DNA of 64,000 nucleotides from CAVTJL01 sp963735065 (GTDB taxonomy: Bacteria > Pseudomonadota > Alphaproteobacteria > Geminicoccales > Geminicoccaceae). Below the pieces are notes generated by a model. It was not told the DNA's origin, did no database searches, and saw nothing but the letters and a program-made list of their open reading frames with translations. A program made the translations under genes and the position numbers. Of the stretch, positions 8,252-17,935 are shown one piece after another. Positions within the stretch are counted from its first letter, which is position 1; every line of letters starts with the position of its first letter. The stretch is from contig CAVTJL010000004.1 in the NCBI GenBank assembly GCA_963735065.1, positions 62,001 through 126,000 of the forward strand, written 5' to 3'.

Positions 8252-9670
8252 ATGCGGCCAGCAGACGGGATGAAGGGCCGACGGTATGTCGCCTCGGGCG
8301 CCCGCCATGCCCACTCGATGTGTTGCGGATGGCGGCGCGCGACGGTGCGCATCGGCGTCTGTGTCTCAGTCGTCCTCGTTCTCGCCGCGCCGGCCGATGC
8401 AGCCCGGCGGCGGGGTCACCATCGGGCCGTGACGCCAGCTGCCGCTTCGGCATCCGCTCCGGCATCCGCTGCGGAGAACGCCATTGCCGCCGATCGCGCG
8501 GCCGATCTGGTCGGCGTGAACACGCACGTCGGCTATCGTGGCCAGATCTATGACTTCGCCTGGGCGAGCATCATCAGGCCACGCCTCCTCGAGCTCGGTG
8601 CACGCCATATCCGGGACACCCCGGGGGATCCCGGCGATCTCGGCATCAAGCAGCGCTACGCCGAGCTCGCCAAAGCCGGCATCCGCACCTTGCTGATCAA
8701 CTACCAAACCATCGACAAGGACTATGTCACCTCGACCAACGCTCTCGGCGGCACCCGGGTCATCGAGGCCGTCGAGCCGCCGAACGAGAGGGACAACAGG
8801 GGCGACGGTTGGGAAGCGAACCTGCGCAGCTTCATGACCTGGATGTATCCAGCCTATCGTGGCGATCCGGCCACGCAGGCCATCACGGTGCTCGGTCCTT
8901 CGTTTGCCGATACGCGCAACTCGCCGCTCTCGTTGGCCTCAACGTTTCCAGGCGCGTCCAACTATCTGGACTATGGCAATCTGCACGATTACAGCGGCCT
9001 CTTTCCCGAGAGCCCGCAGGCCGGCGGATGGGGGGTCAGCCTGCCCGCCGCCTTCGAGACCTATGGCCGCATCAGCGCCACGAAGCCGCTGTGGGTGACC
9101 GAGAACGGCTACAAGATGTCGGGCTCGGGGCCTGGCCATCCGGCAGTGACCCAGCGTGCGGCGGCAAAGTACCTTCCACGTCAGTTTCTCGTCCATCTGC
9201 GCATGGGGGTCGAGAGGTTTTACATCTACGAGTTGATCGATGATCATGAGGACTTTGGTCTTCTGAACATAGATGGAAGCTATAGGCTCCAGTTCACTTC
9301 AGTGAAGAACTTCATCTCTATGTTCGACGATCCCGGGCCTGCCTTCAACACCGGGTCGATGAGCTACAGCCTGTCAGGCGACATGTCCGGCGTGGAGCAT
9401 CTCTTGCTCCAGAAGCGGAATGGAGCCTTCTATCTCGTGCTGTGGCAGGGCGTGGCGAGCGTCAGTGGCACCACTGACGGGGCGCTTCACGACATCGAGC
9501 CATCTGCCCGGAAGCTGACGCTCAATCTCTCCACGAGGATCAGGCAGGCGCATACCTATCTGCCATCCTTCTCGATGCAGCAGACCGCGAGCTACAGCAA
9601 TTCGAACGGGATTGGCTCCATCTCTCTCTCGGTTCCGGACCATATTCTTGTGGTGGAGCTGATCCCTTAG
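8252..9670 (+). CDS. Secreted clan GH-A-type glycoside hydrolase
   Basis: A 472-residue protein with a hydrophobic export segment (about residues 32-50, ending APADA) and an Ala/Ser/Pro-rich linker to about residue 75. A TIM-barrel-like domain follows. The two expected acidic residues of clan GH-A retaining glycosidases are visible: E179 in EPPNERDN (acid/base, after Asn) and E284 in PLWVTENGYK (nucleophile, strand-end WVTE). The C-terminal 130 residues look like a beta-sandwich. Its place beside the exopolysaccharide cluster suggests cleavage or remodelling of that polymer outside the cytoplasm; the substrate is inferred, not shown. Start uncertain: ATG at 8270 or 8315 would also keep the signal sequence. 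Confidence 0.75.
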   Translation: MRPADGMKGRRYVASGARHAHSMCCGWRRATVRIGVCVSVVLVLAAPADAARRRGHHRAVTPAAASASAPASAAENAIAADRAADLVGVNTHVGYRGQIYDFAWASIIRPRLLELGARHIRDTPGDPGDLGIKQRYAELAKAGIRTLLINYQTIDKDYVTSTNALGGTRVIEAVEPPNERDNRGDGWEANLRSFMTWMYPAYRGDPATQAITVLGPSFADTRNSPLSLASTFPGASNYLDYGNLHDYSGLFPESPQAGGWGVSLPAAFETYGRISATKPLWVTENGYKMSGSGPGHPAVTQRAAAKYLPRQFLVHLRMGVERFYIYELIDDHEDFGLLNIDGSYRLQFTSVKNFISMFDDPGPAFNTGSMSYSLSGDMSGVEHLLLQKRNGAFYLVLWQGVASVSGTTDGALHDIEPSARKLTLNLSTRIRQAHTYLPSFSMQQTASYSNSNGIGSISLSVPDHILVVELIP

Positions 9671-9693
9671 GCTCCCTCTTTTCACACCCTGTG

Positions 9694-9759
9694 GCCCTGT
9701 CGCTCGGCTCTGCCCCCGTGAAGGGGGGCGGCGGAGCGGCAGGGCCTGCCGGGCAGGCC
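9694..9759 (+). terminator. Strong hairpins after the glycosidase gene
   Basis: Just past the stop codon, 9694-9745 forms a long imperfect hairpin. GCCCTGTCGCTC pairs with GAGCGGCAGGGC, closed by CCCCC-GTGAA-GGGGG. It overlaps a second perfect one, GGCCTGCC-G-GGCAGGCC (9743-9759). There is no clear T run, as is common in high-GC alphaproteobacteria. Confidence 0.45.
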
Positions 9760-9955
9760 GCGATGGACCGCGCCGACGAGCGGTTGCAGGTCCTCGGTGT
9801 GACCTCGGTCGTGGTCCGCCGGAGCTGGGCCGCGCCGCCAGCGTGGCATAGGCCGGGGCCGGGCTGACGGGTCGAGCTCCCTTCTTGAAGCATCTGTGTC
9901 GGATGCTCCGCCGCTGCTACCCTTTTCCAGGAGCCGATCCCGCGAAAGGACCACG

Positions 9956-12748
9956 ATGCGCCCTCTCATGACGCGCCGCCTGCTCTTGGCCGTCGGTGTC
10001 GTCGCGGCCTCGCTCGTGTCGGTGGCGGGAGCAGCGGTAATCGTGCTCGCGATCTTCCTGGCGATCGGACCGCTGCCGCTGACGGCGCTGGAGCCGACCC
10101 TGCGGGCCCTAGTGGCGCGCGCCGCGCCCGATCTCGAGATCACCTTCGAGGCGCCCGCACTGCGCTGGAGCGCCAGTGCTCGCGCGCTCGAGCTCGCCGT
10201 TCGGAACCTCGACATCAGGGACCGTGACGGCAAGGAGCTCCTTCACGTGGCGCAGGCCGCGATCAGCCCCGATATCACGGCCTCGCTCACGAGCGGGCGC
10301 CTCACCGTCGCACGGCTGGTGCTGGACCGACCAACCATCGCGATCACGAGACGGGCGGACGGCGGCCTCGGGCTGCGTATCCTGGACAGGCAGCCGGTTC
10401 AGACCGGACCGGCGGGCGGGGATCCATGGGCAGCTGCCGCCGACTTTCTGGGCCGTGTCCTGGCGCCGCCGGCTGCCGACGATCCGCTCGCGGGCATCGA
10501 GACCCTCCGGGCGGAGGACGCCCAGCTGCTCCTCGAGGATCAGTCGCTGCAGCGACGCACGAAGCTCGGCGGCGTCACGATCGAGCTCCGGCGGCAGCCC
10601 GCTCCGGCCGCCATCGACGCCCAGATCGGCCTCGGCCCCGGTGGCCGCGCGGGCACGATCGAGGTGCAGATAAGGCGCCTTGCCGAGCCGGACCGTTACC
10701 GGCTCTACGCGCGTCTCGACCATGTCGTTCCCGCGATGCTGCCGTTGGTGGACACGATGCCGATCCTGCAGGGTGTAGGCATCGTCTTCGACGGCTCGCT
10801 GGACTGGAGCCTGGCCGCTGAAGGGCGTCCCGCGCCGGCCACCTTCTCGCTCCGCTCGCGACCGACGACACTCACGCTGCCGGACGAGCTACCGGAACCC
10901 GTCGCCGTCGGCCCGATCGAGCTCGTCGGCAGCATCGATCCAGAGGCCGAGGCCCTCGAGATCGAGCGCCTGGCCGCTGCCGTGGCCGGCGGCGACGTCA
11001 AGGCGAACGGCCGGATCTCCCTGGGAGCCGACGGCATCGTGGGCGACGGCGAGGTGACCCTAGGCTCTGTCGATATGGTCCAGCTGCGGAAGCTCTGGCC
11101 GAGGCGCTTGGCGCCCGATGCGCGCCGCTGGATCGAAAAGCACGTCGAGGCGGGGTCGGTGGGGCAGGCGACGGCCCATCTGACGCTGGACCTGCCGCTC
11201 GGCGCAAGCTCCGGCTCCGATCGGGTACGCTATGGTGTGGACGCGCAGCTCGATCGGGTCGCGATCCGCGGGCTTCTGCCGGGTCTCGATCTGACCGACG
11301 GCATGCTGAGCCTGAGATTGGCGGAGACCACCCTCACGGCGAGCGGCAGAGCGCAGCTGGGCACCGGCCCGTTGACCCTGAAGCAGCTGCGGGTCGATTT
11401 CGACGGCCAGGGGCCGCCGATGACGACAGCACAGATCAGCGCGTCCATCGACCTGGCCTTGCTCTCGATGCTGGGCGTCGAGCCACCCGATTTCCTCGGC
11501 GGATCGGCGGATGTCGACCTGCTCGTCAACCTGCCCGGCGCCGGACCGCCGAATGCGCGCCTCCTGGCCGATCTGCGCCGGACACGGATCACACTTCCGG
11601 CCTTGGGCATCGACAAGACCGCTGGTGAGCCGGGCTATATCGACGCCGACGTCGTGATGGATGCGGCAGGCGGGCTGAGCGTGCCGGTGCTCGACCTCTC
11701 GCTGCCGGACGGCGAGGCGATCGGGAGCCTCGCCTTGGCGAAGGATCACCGCCTTGCCCGGCTCGATCTGCGTCACCTCGACCTCCGGGGCAGCCTCCTG
11801 AGCCTCAGCGCTGCCCGGAGCGGCGCCGACGGTTGGGCCATCGAGGTCAAAGGCCGGCGCCTCGACCTTCGGCCGTGGATGGGCGAGGGCGGGGCGTCTA
11901 CCGGCGACAGATCCGCGGATGACGGCGCGAGCAGCGGCTGGACCCTCCCTGCGTTCTCCGTCTCGGTCGATGTGACGGAGGTCGCTCTACCTGGCGGTTG
12001 GCTCCACGATCTCGAGGGCAGGGTCGAGCGGTCGGCCGCGGCGTGGCAGGAAGGCTCCATCACGGCCGACCTGAGTGGCGGGGCGCCGGTTCAGGTCAGG
12101 CTGAGCCCAGCGGACGCGCGCCCGGCGCGAGTCGTCATCCGGACGGACGATGCGGGAGGCCTTCTCGGCGCGATCGCCACGGGCAGCACATTTGCGCCTG
12201 GCGGCACCTTCAGGCTTCGGACGGATATCCTGGCCGAGGAGCCCTCGCTCCGGCTGGGGGGAGATCTGGATATGCGCGGCGTCACCCTGCGCGGGGCGCC
12301 GCTGGTCGCGAGGCTGCTGACGCTCGCATCGTTCACGGGCATTCTCAACACCCTGCGCGGTGAAGGCATCCACTTCGACCGCATCCGGAGCGACTTCTCG
12401 CTCGCCGATGGTACGCTCACCCTGACGGACGGGAGGGCGAGCGGCTCGCAGGTGGGGCTTACCGTAGCGGGCGGCATCGACCTCGATGCCGGCACGCTCT
12501 CTCTGAGCGGGACGGTCGTGCCCGCCTATACCATCAACAGGCTTCTCGGCTCCGTGCCGATCGTCGGGCGCCTGCTGCGTGGCGAGAGCGGCATCGGCGC
12601 CTTTGCCGTGACCTACAGCGTGCGAGGCCCGGCGGACAATCCGAGCGTCAGCGTGAATCCTCTCTCCGCCCTGGTGCCGGGCTTCATCCGCGATCTTTTC
12701 GGCGACTCGGTCCCGATGCAGCCGAGCCCGGCACCCGGCGGAGGCTGA
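9956..12748 (+). CDS. AsmA/YhdP-like large envelope protein
   Basis: A 930-residue protein with a single N-terminal membrane anchor (residues about 8-35) and a long periplasmic region rich in short beta strands. Family blocks include LRWSASARALELAVRNLDI, LWPRRLAPDARRWIEKHV and GGTFRLRTDI. The C-terminal block FTGILNTLRGEGIHFDRIRSDF, shared with the AsmA-like C-terminal domain, is followed by VPAYTINRLLGSVPIVGRLL. AsmA/YhdP/TamB-type proteins are bridge-like proteins implicated in phospholipid movement to the outer membrane. ATG 9956 is preferred over an in-frame ATG at 9896 because GAAAGGA lies 5 nt upstream. The YhdP length is usually about 1,100-1,300 residues, so this is a shorter form. 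Confidence 0.82.
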   Translation: MRPLMTRRLLLAVGVVAASLVSVAGAAVIVLAIFLAIGPLPLTALEPTLRALVARAAPDLEITFEAPALRWSASARALELAVRNLDIRDRDGKELLHVAQAAISPDITASLTSGRLTVARLVLDRPTIAITRRADGGLGLRILDRQPVQTGPAGGDPWAAAADFLGRVLAPPAADDPLAGIETLRAEDAQLLLEDQSLQRRTKLGGVTIELRRQPAPAAIDAQIGLGPGGRAGTIEVQIRRLAEPDRYRLYARLDHVVPAMLPLVDTMPILQGVGIVFDGSLDWSLAAEGRPAPATFSLRSRPTTLTLPDELPEPVAVGPIELVGSIDPEAEALEIERLAAAVAGGDVKANGRISLGADGIVGDGEVTLGSVDMVQLRKLWPRRLAPDARRWIEKHVEAGSVGQATAHLTLDLPLGASSGSDRVRYGVDAQLDRVAIRGLLPGLDLTDGMLSLRLAETTLTASGRAQLGTGPLTLKQLRVDFDGQGPPMTTAQISASIDLALLSMLGVEPPDFLGGSADVDLLVNLPGAGPPNARLLADLRRTRITLPALGIDKTAGEPGYIDADVVMDAAGGLSVPVLDLSLPDGEAIGSLALAKDHRLARLDLRHLDLRGSLLSLSAARSGADGWAIEVKGRRLDLRPWMGEGGASTGDRSADDGASSGWTLPAFSVSVDVTEVALPGGWLHDLEGRVERSAAAWQEGSITADLSGGAPVQVRLSPADARPARVVIRTDDAGGLLGAIATGSTFAPGGTFRLRTDILAEEPSLRLGGDLDMRGVTLRGAPLVARLLTLASFTGILNTLRGEGIHFDRIRSDFSLADGTLTLTDGRASGSQVGLTVAGGIDLDAGTLSLSGTVVPAYTINRLLGSVPIVGRLLRGESGIGAFAVTYSVRGPADNPSVSVNPLSALVPGFIRDLFGDSVPMQPSPAPGGG

Positions 12749-12755
12749 CGATGAC

Positions 12756-12790
12756 AAGGGCCGGCTTCGGGCTTCCGAGTGCCGGCCCTT
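12756..12790. terminator. Bidirectional terminator between convergent genes
   Basis: AAGGGCCGGC (12756-12765) pairs perfectly with GCCGGCCCTT (12781-12790) across a 15-base loop. It sits between the stop of the AsmA-like gene and the convergent stop of the DUF1269-like gene. Confidence 0.6.
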
Positions 12791-12832
12791 CTAGCCCGAG
12801 ACGCCTCGTGGCATCGCGTTTCCCGGCGCCGA

Positions 12833-13354
12833 TCAGGCCGTGGCGCCACTCGCAGCTTCGGTCGCTTCCTTCACGCCGGCGAGCGCCGCCTGAAGCGCCT
12901 CCTCCTTGGTCTCGTCGAAGGAGCTGCGCATGATCTTGCCGCCGCTGCCCTGCAGCTCCGCCATCACCTTGTCGGCGGTCATCTTGCGGATCAGGAGGAA
13001 GAGGGCGGCATTGCCGGCGTGGAGGGTCTTGGCCACCTCCTTCATGAAATCGTCATTGATGCCAAGGTCGGTGAACTTGCCGCCCAGCGCGCCGGATGCG
13101 GCGCCCACCGCAGCGCCGGCCAGTGGCATCATGAAGATCAGCCCGATGAGCGCACCCCAGAACATGCCGGAGACGGCACCGGTCTTGACCGGCTGGAAGA
13201 GCTGATTGAGCTTGACCTGTCCCTCGGCGCATTTGGTCGCCACGACCGCATCGCCCAGCTCGATCAGATACTCGCTCTGCATGGCCAGAAGCTTCTGGCG
13301 AACCTCCTCGGCCTTGGCCTCGGTCGGGAACTCGATGACGAGCAGATCGGACAT
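12833..13354 (-). CDS. DUF1269-like membrane protein
   Basis: A 173-residue protein. The first 55 residues form a ferredoxin-like alpha/beta domain (SDLLVIEFPTEAKAEEV). A glycine/alanine-rich hydrophobic hairpin follows (SGMFWGALIGLIFMMPLAG then GAAVGAASGALGG), resembling glycine-zipper membrane segments. A second alpha/beta part (KTLHAGNAALFLLIRKMTADKV) completes it. This is the usual architecture of DUF1269 proteins. They are widespread, often stress-associated, and have no established biochemical role. Monocistronic, convergent with the AsmA-like gene. Confidence 0.8.
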   Translation of the reverse strand: MSDLLVIEFPTEAKAEEVRQKLLAMQSEYLIELGDAVVATKCAEGQVKLNQLFQPVKTGAVSGMFWGALIGLIFMMPLAGAAVGAASGALGGKFTDLGINDDFMKEVAKTLHAGNAALFLLIRKMTADKVMAELQGSGGKIMRSSFDETKEEALQAALAGVKEATEAASGATA

Positions 13355-13706
13355 GCTGGCGGTACCTCTGGTTCAGGGTTGGACTTCGGAAAGCCCGGCT
13401 TGGTTGTTCTGGCGCCTTGCAGCATTGGTCGCCGTCACGCCGGCTGTCGGATCGGTGGCGATCTTAGGCGCGGCCGCTCCCGACCTCAATCCTGCGCGGC
13501 TGCCCACGATACGCCGACGCCGCTGTCTGGTCGCGCATCCCGTGCACGTCCTCACGGGGGCTGGCCGCTCGAGAGGCCTGGATCACCGTCATGGCGGCAG
13601 CGCGGCAGGTTTCGCATCGACGCGGCACGCTGTTGGGTGTTTGGTCGCTGAGCGCGATGCGGGCCTGCTCCGGCCTGCCACCCGACCACCGTACCCGGAC
13701 GAGGCC

Positions 13707-14474
13707 ATGACCGCCGCCGACCACATCTCGATCCAGCTCTACACCTTGCGCCTGATGAACGACCTCGACCGGATCCTCGATACGGCCGCGGAGGCCGGCT
13801 ACCGGCATGTCGAGACGATCGGCGCGCATCTGGATGACGCCGCCAAGGTGCGAGCGAGCCTCGACGCGCGTGGCCTTCGAGCCTCGTCCAGCCATGTGGG
13901 CCTCGCAGCACTCCGCGAGCGGCCGGAGGCCGTCGTCGAGGCCTGCCGTGTGCTCGGCCTCGACCGGCTCTACATGCCGGCCGTGCCGCCCGAGCAGCGC
14001 CAGATGGATGCAGCCGGCTGGCGTGCCGTCGGCCAGGAGCTGGGGCGCATGGCCGAGCGTTTCCGCCAGCACGGGATCCAGCTCGGCTACCACAACCATA
14101 ACTGGGAGATGCAGCCCAAGGAGGGCGACAAGACCGCGCTCGAGCTTCTGTTCGAGGCGGCGGCTGGCAGCCCGCTCACCTGGGAAGCCGATGTCGCCTG
14201 GCTCGTCCGGGGCGGTGCCGAGCCCAAAGCCTGGATGACACGCTACAGCCACATCCTGACCGCGGCTCACGTCAAGGACATCGCCCCTCCCGGCCACAAC
14301 GAGGACGAGGACGGCTGGGCCGATGTCGGGGCCGGCGTGCTCGACTGGCGTGACCTATGGCAGGCGGCACGGGCCGCCGGTGCTGTCTGGATGGTGGTCG
14401 AGCACGACAAGCCCAAGGACCCGGCCCGCACGGCCAAGGCCAGCCTCGCCTACCTCCAGGGCATCGAGGGCTGA
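13707..14474 (+). CDS. Sugar phosphate isomerase/epimerase (xylose-isomerase-like TIM barrel)
   Basis: A 255-residue AP-endonuclease-2-fold protein. Start ATG at 13707; upstream in-frame codons lack family similarity. Metal- and substrate-binding positions are visible: the early SIQLYTLR strand, YHNHNWEM (His/Glu), AHVKDI and WMVVEHDKP (Glu). These enzymes isomerise or epimerise sugars or inositol derivatives in the cytoplasm. Its gene lies 3 bases ahead of a Gfo/Idh/MocA dehydrogenase gene. That pairing is typical of inositol or uncommon-sugar catabolism. The substrate cannot be deduced. Confidence 0.85.
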   Translation: MTAADHISIQLYTLRLMNDLDRILDTAAEAGYRHVETIGAHLDDAAKVRASLDARGLRASSSHVGLAALRERPEAVVEACRVLGLDRLYMPAVPPEQRQMDAAGWRAVGQELGRMAERFRQHGIQLGYHNHNWEMQPKEGDKTALELLFEAAAGSPLTWEADVAWLVRGGAEPKAWMTRYSHILTAAHVKDIAPPGHNEDEDGWADVGAGVLDWRDLWQAARAAGAVWMVVEHDKPKDPARTAKASLAYLQGIEG

Positions 14475-14477
14475 GCC

Positions 14478-15614
14478 ATGGATCCCGTCACCATCGGCAT
14501 CATCGGCTGCGGCAACATCAGCGACGCCTATCTCAGGGGCGCTGCGCGCTCCGGCCTTCTCGAGGTCAAGGCCTGCGCCGATCTCCGCCACGAGGCGGCC
14601 CTGGCCAAGGCTGCGGCATACGGCATTGAGGCTGTCGCGGTCGATCGGCTCCTGGCCGACCCGGACATCGAGTTCGTCATCAACCTCACGGTCCCGGTGG
14701 CGCATGCGCCGGTGAGCCTGCAGATCGTCGACGCCGGCAAGCATGTCTATTCGGAGAAGCCACTGGCCGCCCGCTTCGGCGAGGGGCAGGCGCTGCTCCT
14801 CGCCGCCGCCGGCAAGGGCGTGCGCGTGGGGTGCGCGCCGGACACCTTCCTCGGTGCCGCACACCAGGCCTGCCGGCGGGCGATCGACGAGGGCCGCATC
14901 GGCCGGCCGGTCGCGGGTGCCGCCGCCGTCCTCTCGCACGGCATGGAGCACTGGCACCCCAATCCCGAGTTTTTCTTCAAGCGTGGCGGTGGCCCGATCC
15001 ACGACGTCGGCCCCTACTACCTGACGCAGCTTGTGAACCTCTTGGGCCCGATCGCCAGGGTGACGGCCCAGGCCTCGATGGCGAGCCCCACCCGCACGGT
15101 CACGAGCGAGCCCCTGAGGGGGCAGGTGATCGAGGTCGAGGTGCCGACCACGGTCAACGGCGTGCTCGCCTTCGCGAGCGGCGCCAACGTCGCCATCACC
15201 GCCTCCTGGGATGTCTGGAAGCACAGGCGCCTGCCGTTCGAGATCTATGGCGAGGAGGGCAGCCTGCTCGTCCCGGATCCGAACTTCTTCGGCGGCGAGC
15301 CCATGCTCGCGCAGCGGGACGGCGCGTGGGAGCCGGTCGACATCTCGACCCATCCCTTCGGCGTGCCCAACCGCACCATCCGCAGCGGCGCCGAGGTCGC
15401 CGACTACCGGATCATCGGCCTGCTCGACATGGCGGCGGCCGTCCGCCAGGGCCGCCCGCACCGGGCGAGCGGCGAGCTGGCGCTCCACGTCCTCGAGGTC
15501 ATGGACGCCTTCGAGCGCTCCTCGATCGAGGGCCGCCACATCATGATCGAGACCCCGGCCGAGCGCCCCGCTCCCTTGCCCACCGGCAAGGGCGAGGAGG
15601 TCTTCCTCGCCTGA
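14478..15614 (+). CDS. Gfo/Idh/MocA family NAD(P)-dependent oxidoreductase
   Basis: A 378-residue dehydrogenase. The N-terminal Rossmann fold begins with IGIIGCGNISDAY (GxGxxS variant). The conserved YSEKPLAA (EKP, catalytic lysine) lies near residue 95, and the C-terminal alpha/beta substrate domain includes GGGPIHDVGPYYL. It would oxidise a sugar or polyol hydroxyl with NAD(P). The 3-nt gap to the upstream isomerase gene indicates co-transcription and a shared pathway. Substrate unknown. Confidence 0.88.
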   Translation: MDPVTIGIIGCGNISDAYLRGAARSGLLEVKACADLRHEAALAKAAAYGIEAVAVDRLLADPDIEFVINLTVPVAHAPVSLQIVDAGKHVYSEKPLAARFGEGQALLLAAAGKGVRVGCAPDTFLGAAHQACRRAIDEGRIGRPVAGAAAVLSHGMEHWHPNPEFFFKRGGGPIHDVGPYYLTQLVNLLGPIARVTAQASMASPTRTVTSEPLRGQVIEVEVPTTVNGVLAFASGANVAITASWDVWKHRRLPFEIYGEEGSLLVPDPNFFGGEPMLAQRDGAWEPVDISTHPFGVPNRTIRSGAEVADYRIIGLLDMAAAVRQGRPHRASGELALHVLEVMDAFERSSIEGRHIMIETPAERPAPLPTGKGEEVFLA

Positions 15615-17080
15615 GGGCCCCTTCCAAGCATGTCGGCAAGGCCACCAAGGCAAGGGCCGGTGATCCTGGCTCGCCTCGGCGAGCGGCTGGCCCTGCTCCT
15701 CGGCGCCTGACCGCCCTCTGTGTTTTCCGCCCTCGAGCCGAGCGCGAGCGCGGGCTCGGCACAAAAGGGGCCTCCGCGGCCTCGTGCAGCCATCCCTCCA
15801 GAGCTCGCGCTAGCCGCACGCCCTAAGGCGCGCCCGCATGATGCCGCGGTCGCACGGTCTGCGGTGGCGGCAGGGCCACCCCTGCGCACCCCGCCCGGTC
15901 ACGCTCAGCCGGGATGCGGCCAGCCGGCTGCGGGACGCCGGAGCCGCAGATGCCGCATCTCGACATGGTGTCGTGCCCAAGCCGGCGTCCGAGGCGAGGC
16001 GCGGCGATTCACGCCAGCTGCGCCGGGAGCAGAGGCACGGTCGTGCGCCCATCCGGATGCCGGTGACCCTTCCTGAGACGATAAGCCCACAGCGTGCAGA
16101 GACCATGCTTAGCTGACGCTGATGAAGCATGTGATCTAAAATATTGTATCAAATCTGGGGGGCGGCGGCATGCTGCGAACGCGTCGGTGGGATTGGGCCG
16201 ATCCACAGCTATCGACGCGCAGCAAGTGCGGCGATCCGGCGGGGGCGATGCCGATCGGCCTCGGCATCGATCTCGACGGTCGGCGAGAAGCGCCAGGCGT
16301 GGAGCTGGCCGATCGGGGGCGCCCCGCCTGCGGGTGCCACTTGCAGCTCGGTCTCGACGCGCATCGCCTGCCCTTTGCGGCCTTCGGCCCGTGCCTACTT
16401 CAGGGATCGGATCGAGCGTCCGCCGTCGGTCGAAGGGCTCGAGCTGGCCGTGTCGGACGACCTGCCGGGCTACGCACGGCGATCCCCATTGAGAATGGCA
16501 AGCAGAGCGACATGCTCCACGGACCAACGAGGAAATACGGCAGCGAGCCCAACTCGTCCGGATAGTCTCCAGCAGCGACAGATGCCTGTGGCATGATCCG
16601 TGCGCTTGCCGTCGGGGCGCATGAGCACGCGATCGAGGCGCGCCGCCTGATCGCCCGCCGAACAGCGTTGCCTTGTTGTCCATCGCGCCGACCCCATCCG
16701 CGGCCGCGAGCGAGCTTGCTAATCGTCGCGCACGCGACGGCATGCCACCTCGGGCCAATGGCTCGGAGGGCCTGCCCGAACGGCGGGCTGGTGCCAGCAA
16801 GCCCGCTTGACGTTCTCCTTTGCTTTCAGGTGCGTCACTGCCTGATCGCAAGGGGTGGAAGCGGGCGACAGGGTCGGGGATCCGGCCCCGCAGGAGATTG
16901 GCGTCGCTCGGCGGCATCGGGCCGAGCGTGGCCGCCGGACCGGCTGGTGCAGTCTCCGGACCTCATCGACCGCGACCCATCCATGCCGATGACAGGCTCC
17001 GGCATATGGCCCCGGCGGACGAGGCTCGACGGCATCGTCCGGAGCGCTGCCTGCGTCTGTCAGCTGCACGCGCGCCGCCG
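15615..17080. other. Gene-poor intergenic region
   Basis: Nearly 1.5 kb with only Arg/Pro/Ser-rich open frames typical of non-coding high-GC DNA. No family motif, tRNA or insertion sequence was recognised. An AT-rich patch at about 16127-16152 (TAAAATATTGTATCAAAT) stands out and may be a promoter or regulator site. A short minus-strand frame near 16210-16365 could encode a small unrecognised protein, but nothing supports it beyond being open. Confidence 0.4.
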
Positions 17081-17935
17081 TCAGGATCGGGAGAGAATGT
17101 CGTAGATCTGCAAAAGAGCCGGCCCGATGATGACGACGAACAGCGTCGGCAGGATGAAGACGATCAGAGGGATGGTCATGACCGCCGGAAGTCGTGCCGC
17201 TTTCTCTTCTGCTCTCAACATGCGCTGGTCCCGCATCTCGTTGGCGAGAACCCGAAGCGCCTGCGCGATCGGTGTTCCATAGCGCTCGGTCTGGATCAGG
17301 GCCGAGGTGAGCACCCGGAGCGACGGGCTCTCCGTGCGCGTCGACAGGTTCCCCATCGCGGCGCGTCGGTCGGGAAGCACCGCGAGCTCCGCCGAGGTGA
17401 CGCTGAGCTCGTGCGCCAGCTCGGGCGCCGTCGTCCAAAGCTCCTTGCTGATACGGTTGAAGGCGGCGTCCAGGCTCAGGCCGGCTTCCGTGCAGACGAC
17501 GAGCAGATCGAGGGCATCCGGAACCTGTCGCTCCAGCCGCTGGCGCCGTCCGCTGATCTGGCGCTTGCGATGCATCGGCAGCAGAATGAATGGAACGATG
17601 GCGGCGATCAGGCTGACCAGCAGGACCTTGGAGCCGTTGTCGGAGATGGCGGACAAGCCGGCGAAGGAGATCAGCCCGCAAAGGGCGGACAGATAGGTGC
17701 CGGGGCCGACGAATGAGGAGGCCGAGGTCGCATTGCGTGCCGCCGAGCCTGCAGCCTCCTCCTTGGCCGATCTGCTCTTGAGAAGCGCTGGCTGCTCCCC
17801 GTCAGGCTGCGGCGATCCGGGCTTGCCGCCGACGGCACGCTTCGGGAGGCGGGCACCCGCCGCGCCGTGGCCGGCGCCGATGCTCCGAATGCGGCGTTTC
17901 AGCCGGCTCGAGTTCGCGCACTGCACGTCACTCAC
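17081..17935 (-). CDS. tadC: TadC, Tad pilus inner-membrane platform protein
   Basis: A type II secretion F-domain protein of the Tad/Flp pilus machine. The soluble core has RQVPDALDLLVVCTEAGLSLDAAF, ELAHELSVTSAEL, ERYGTPIAQALRVLA and EKAARLPAVMTIPL, ended by a hydrophobic segment near residues 255-275. A second hydrophobic pair lies near residues 65-105. With TadB it forms the platform that couples the TadA ATPase to pilin extrusion. The start is uncertain: GTG 17935 gives 284 residues, close to family size. An ATG at 18151 would add 72 low-complexity residues. Unlike most tad operons, about 490 bases separate it from tadB. Confidence 0.82.
   Translation of the reverse strand: MSDVQCANSSRLKRRIRSIGAGHGAAGARLPKRAVGGKPGSPQPDGEQPALLKSRSAKEEAAGSAARNATSASSFVGPGTYLSALCGLISFAGLSAISDNGSKVLLVSLIAAIVPFILLPMHRKRQISGRRQRLERQVPDALDLLVVCTEAGLSLDAAFNRISKELWTTAPELAHELSVTSAELAVLPDRRAAMGNLSTRTESPSLRVLTSALIQTERYGTPIAQALRVLANEMRDQRMLRAEEKAARLPAVMTIPLIVFILPTLFVVIIGPALLQIYDILSRS

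Noticed and set aside
10109..12757. Several long antisense frames across the AsmA-like gene
   Set aside because: They mirror codon structure of the real gene, which alone has a membrane anchor, family blocks and a ribosome-binding site.
16009..16917. 302-codon minus-strand frame in the gene-poor region
   Set aside because: Arg/Ser/Pro/Ala-rich with no strand-helix pattern, motif or ribosome-binding site; typical random open frame in high-GC DNA.
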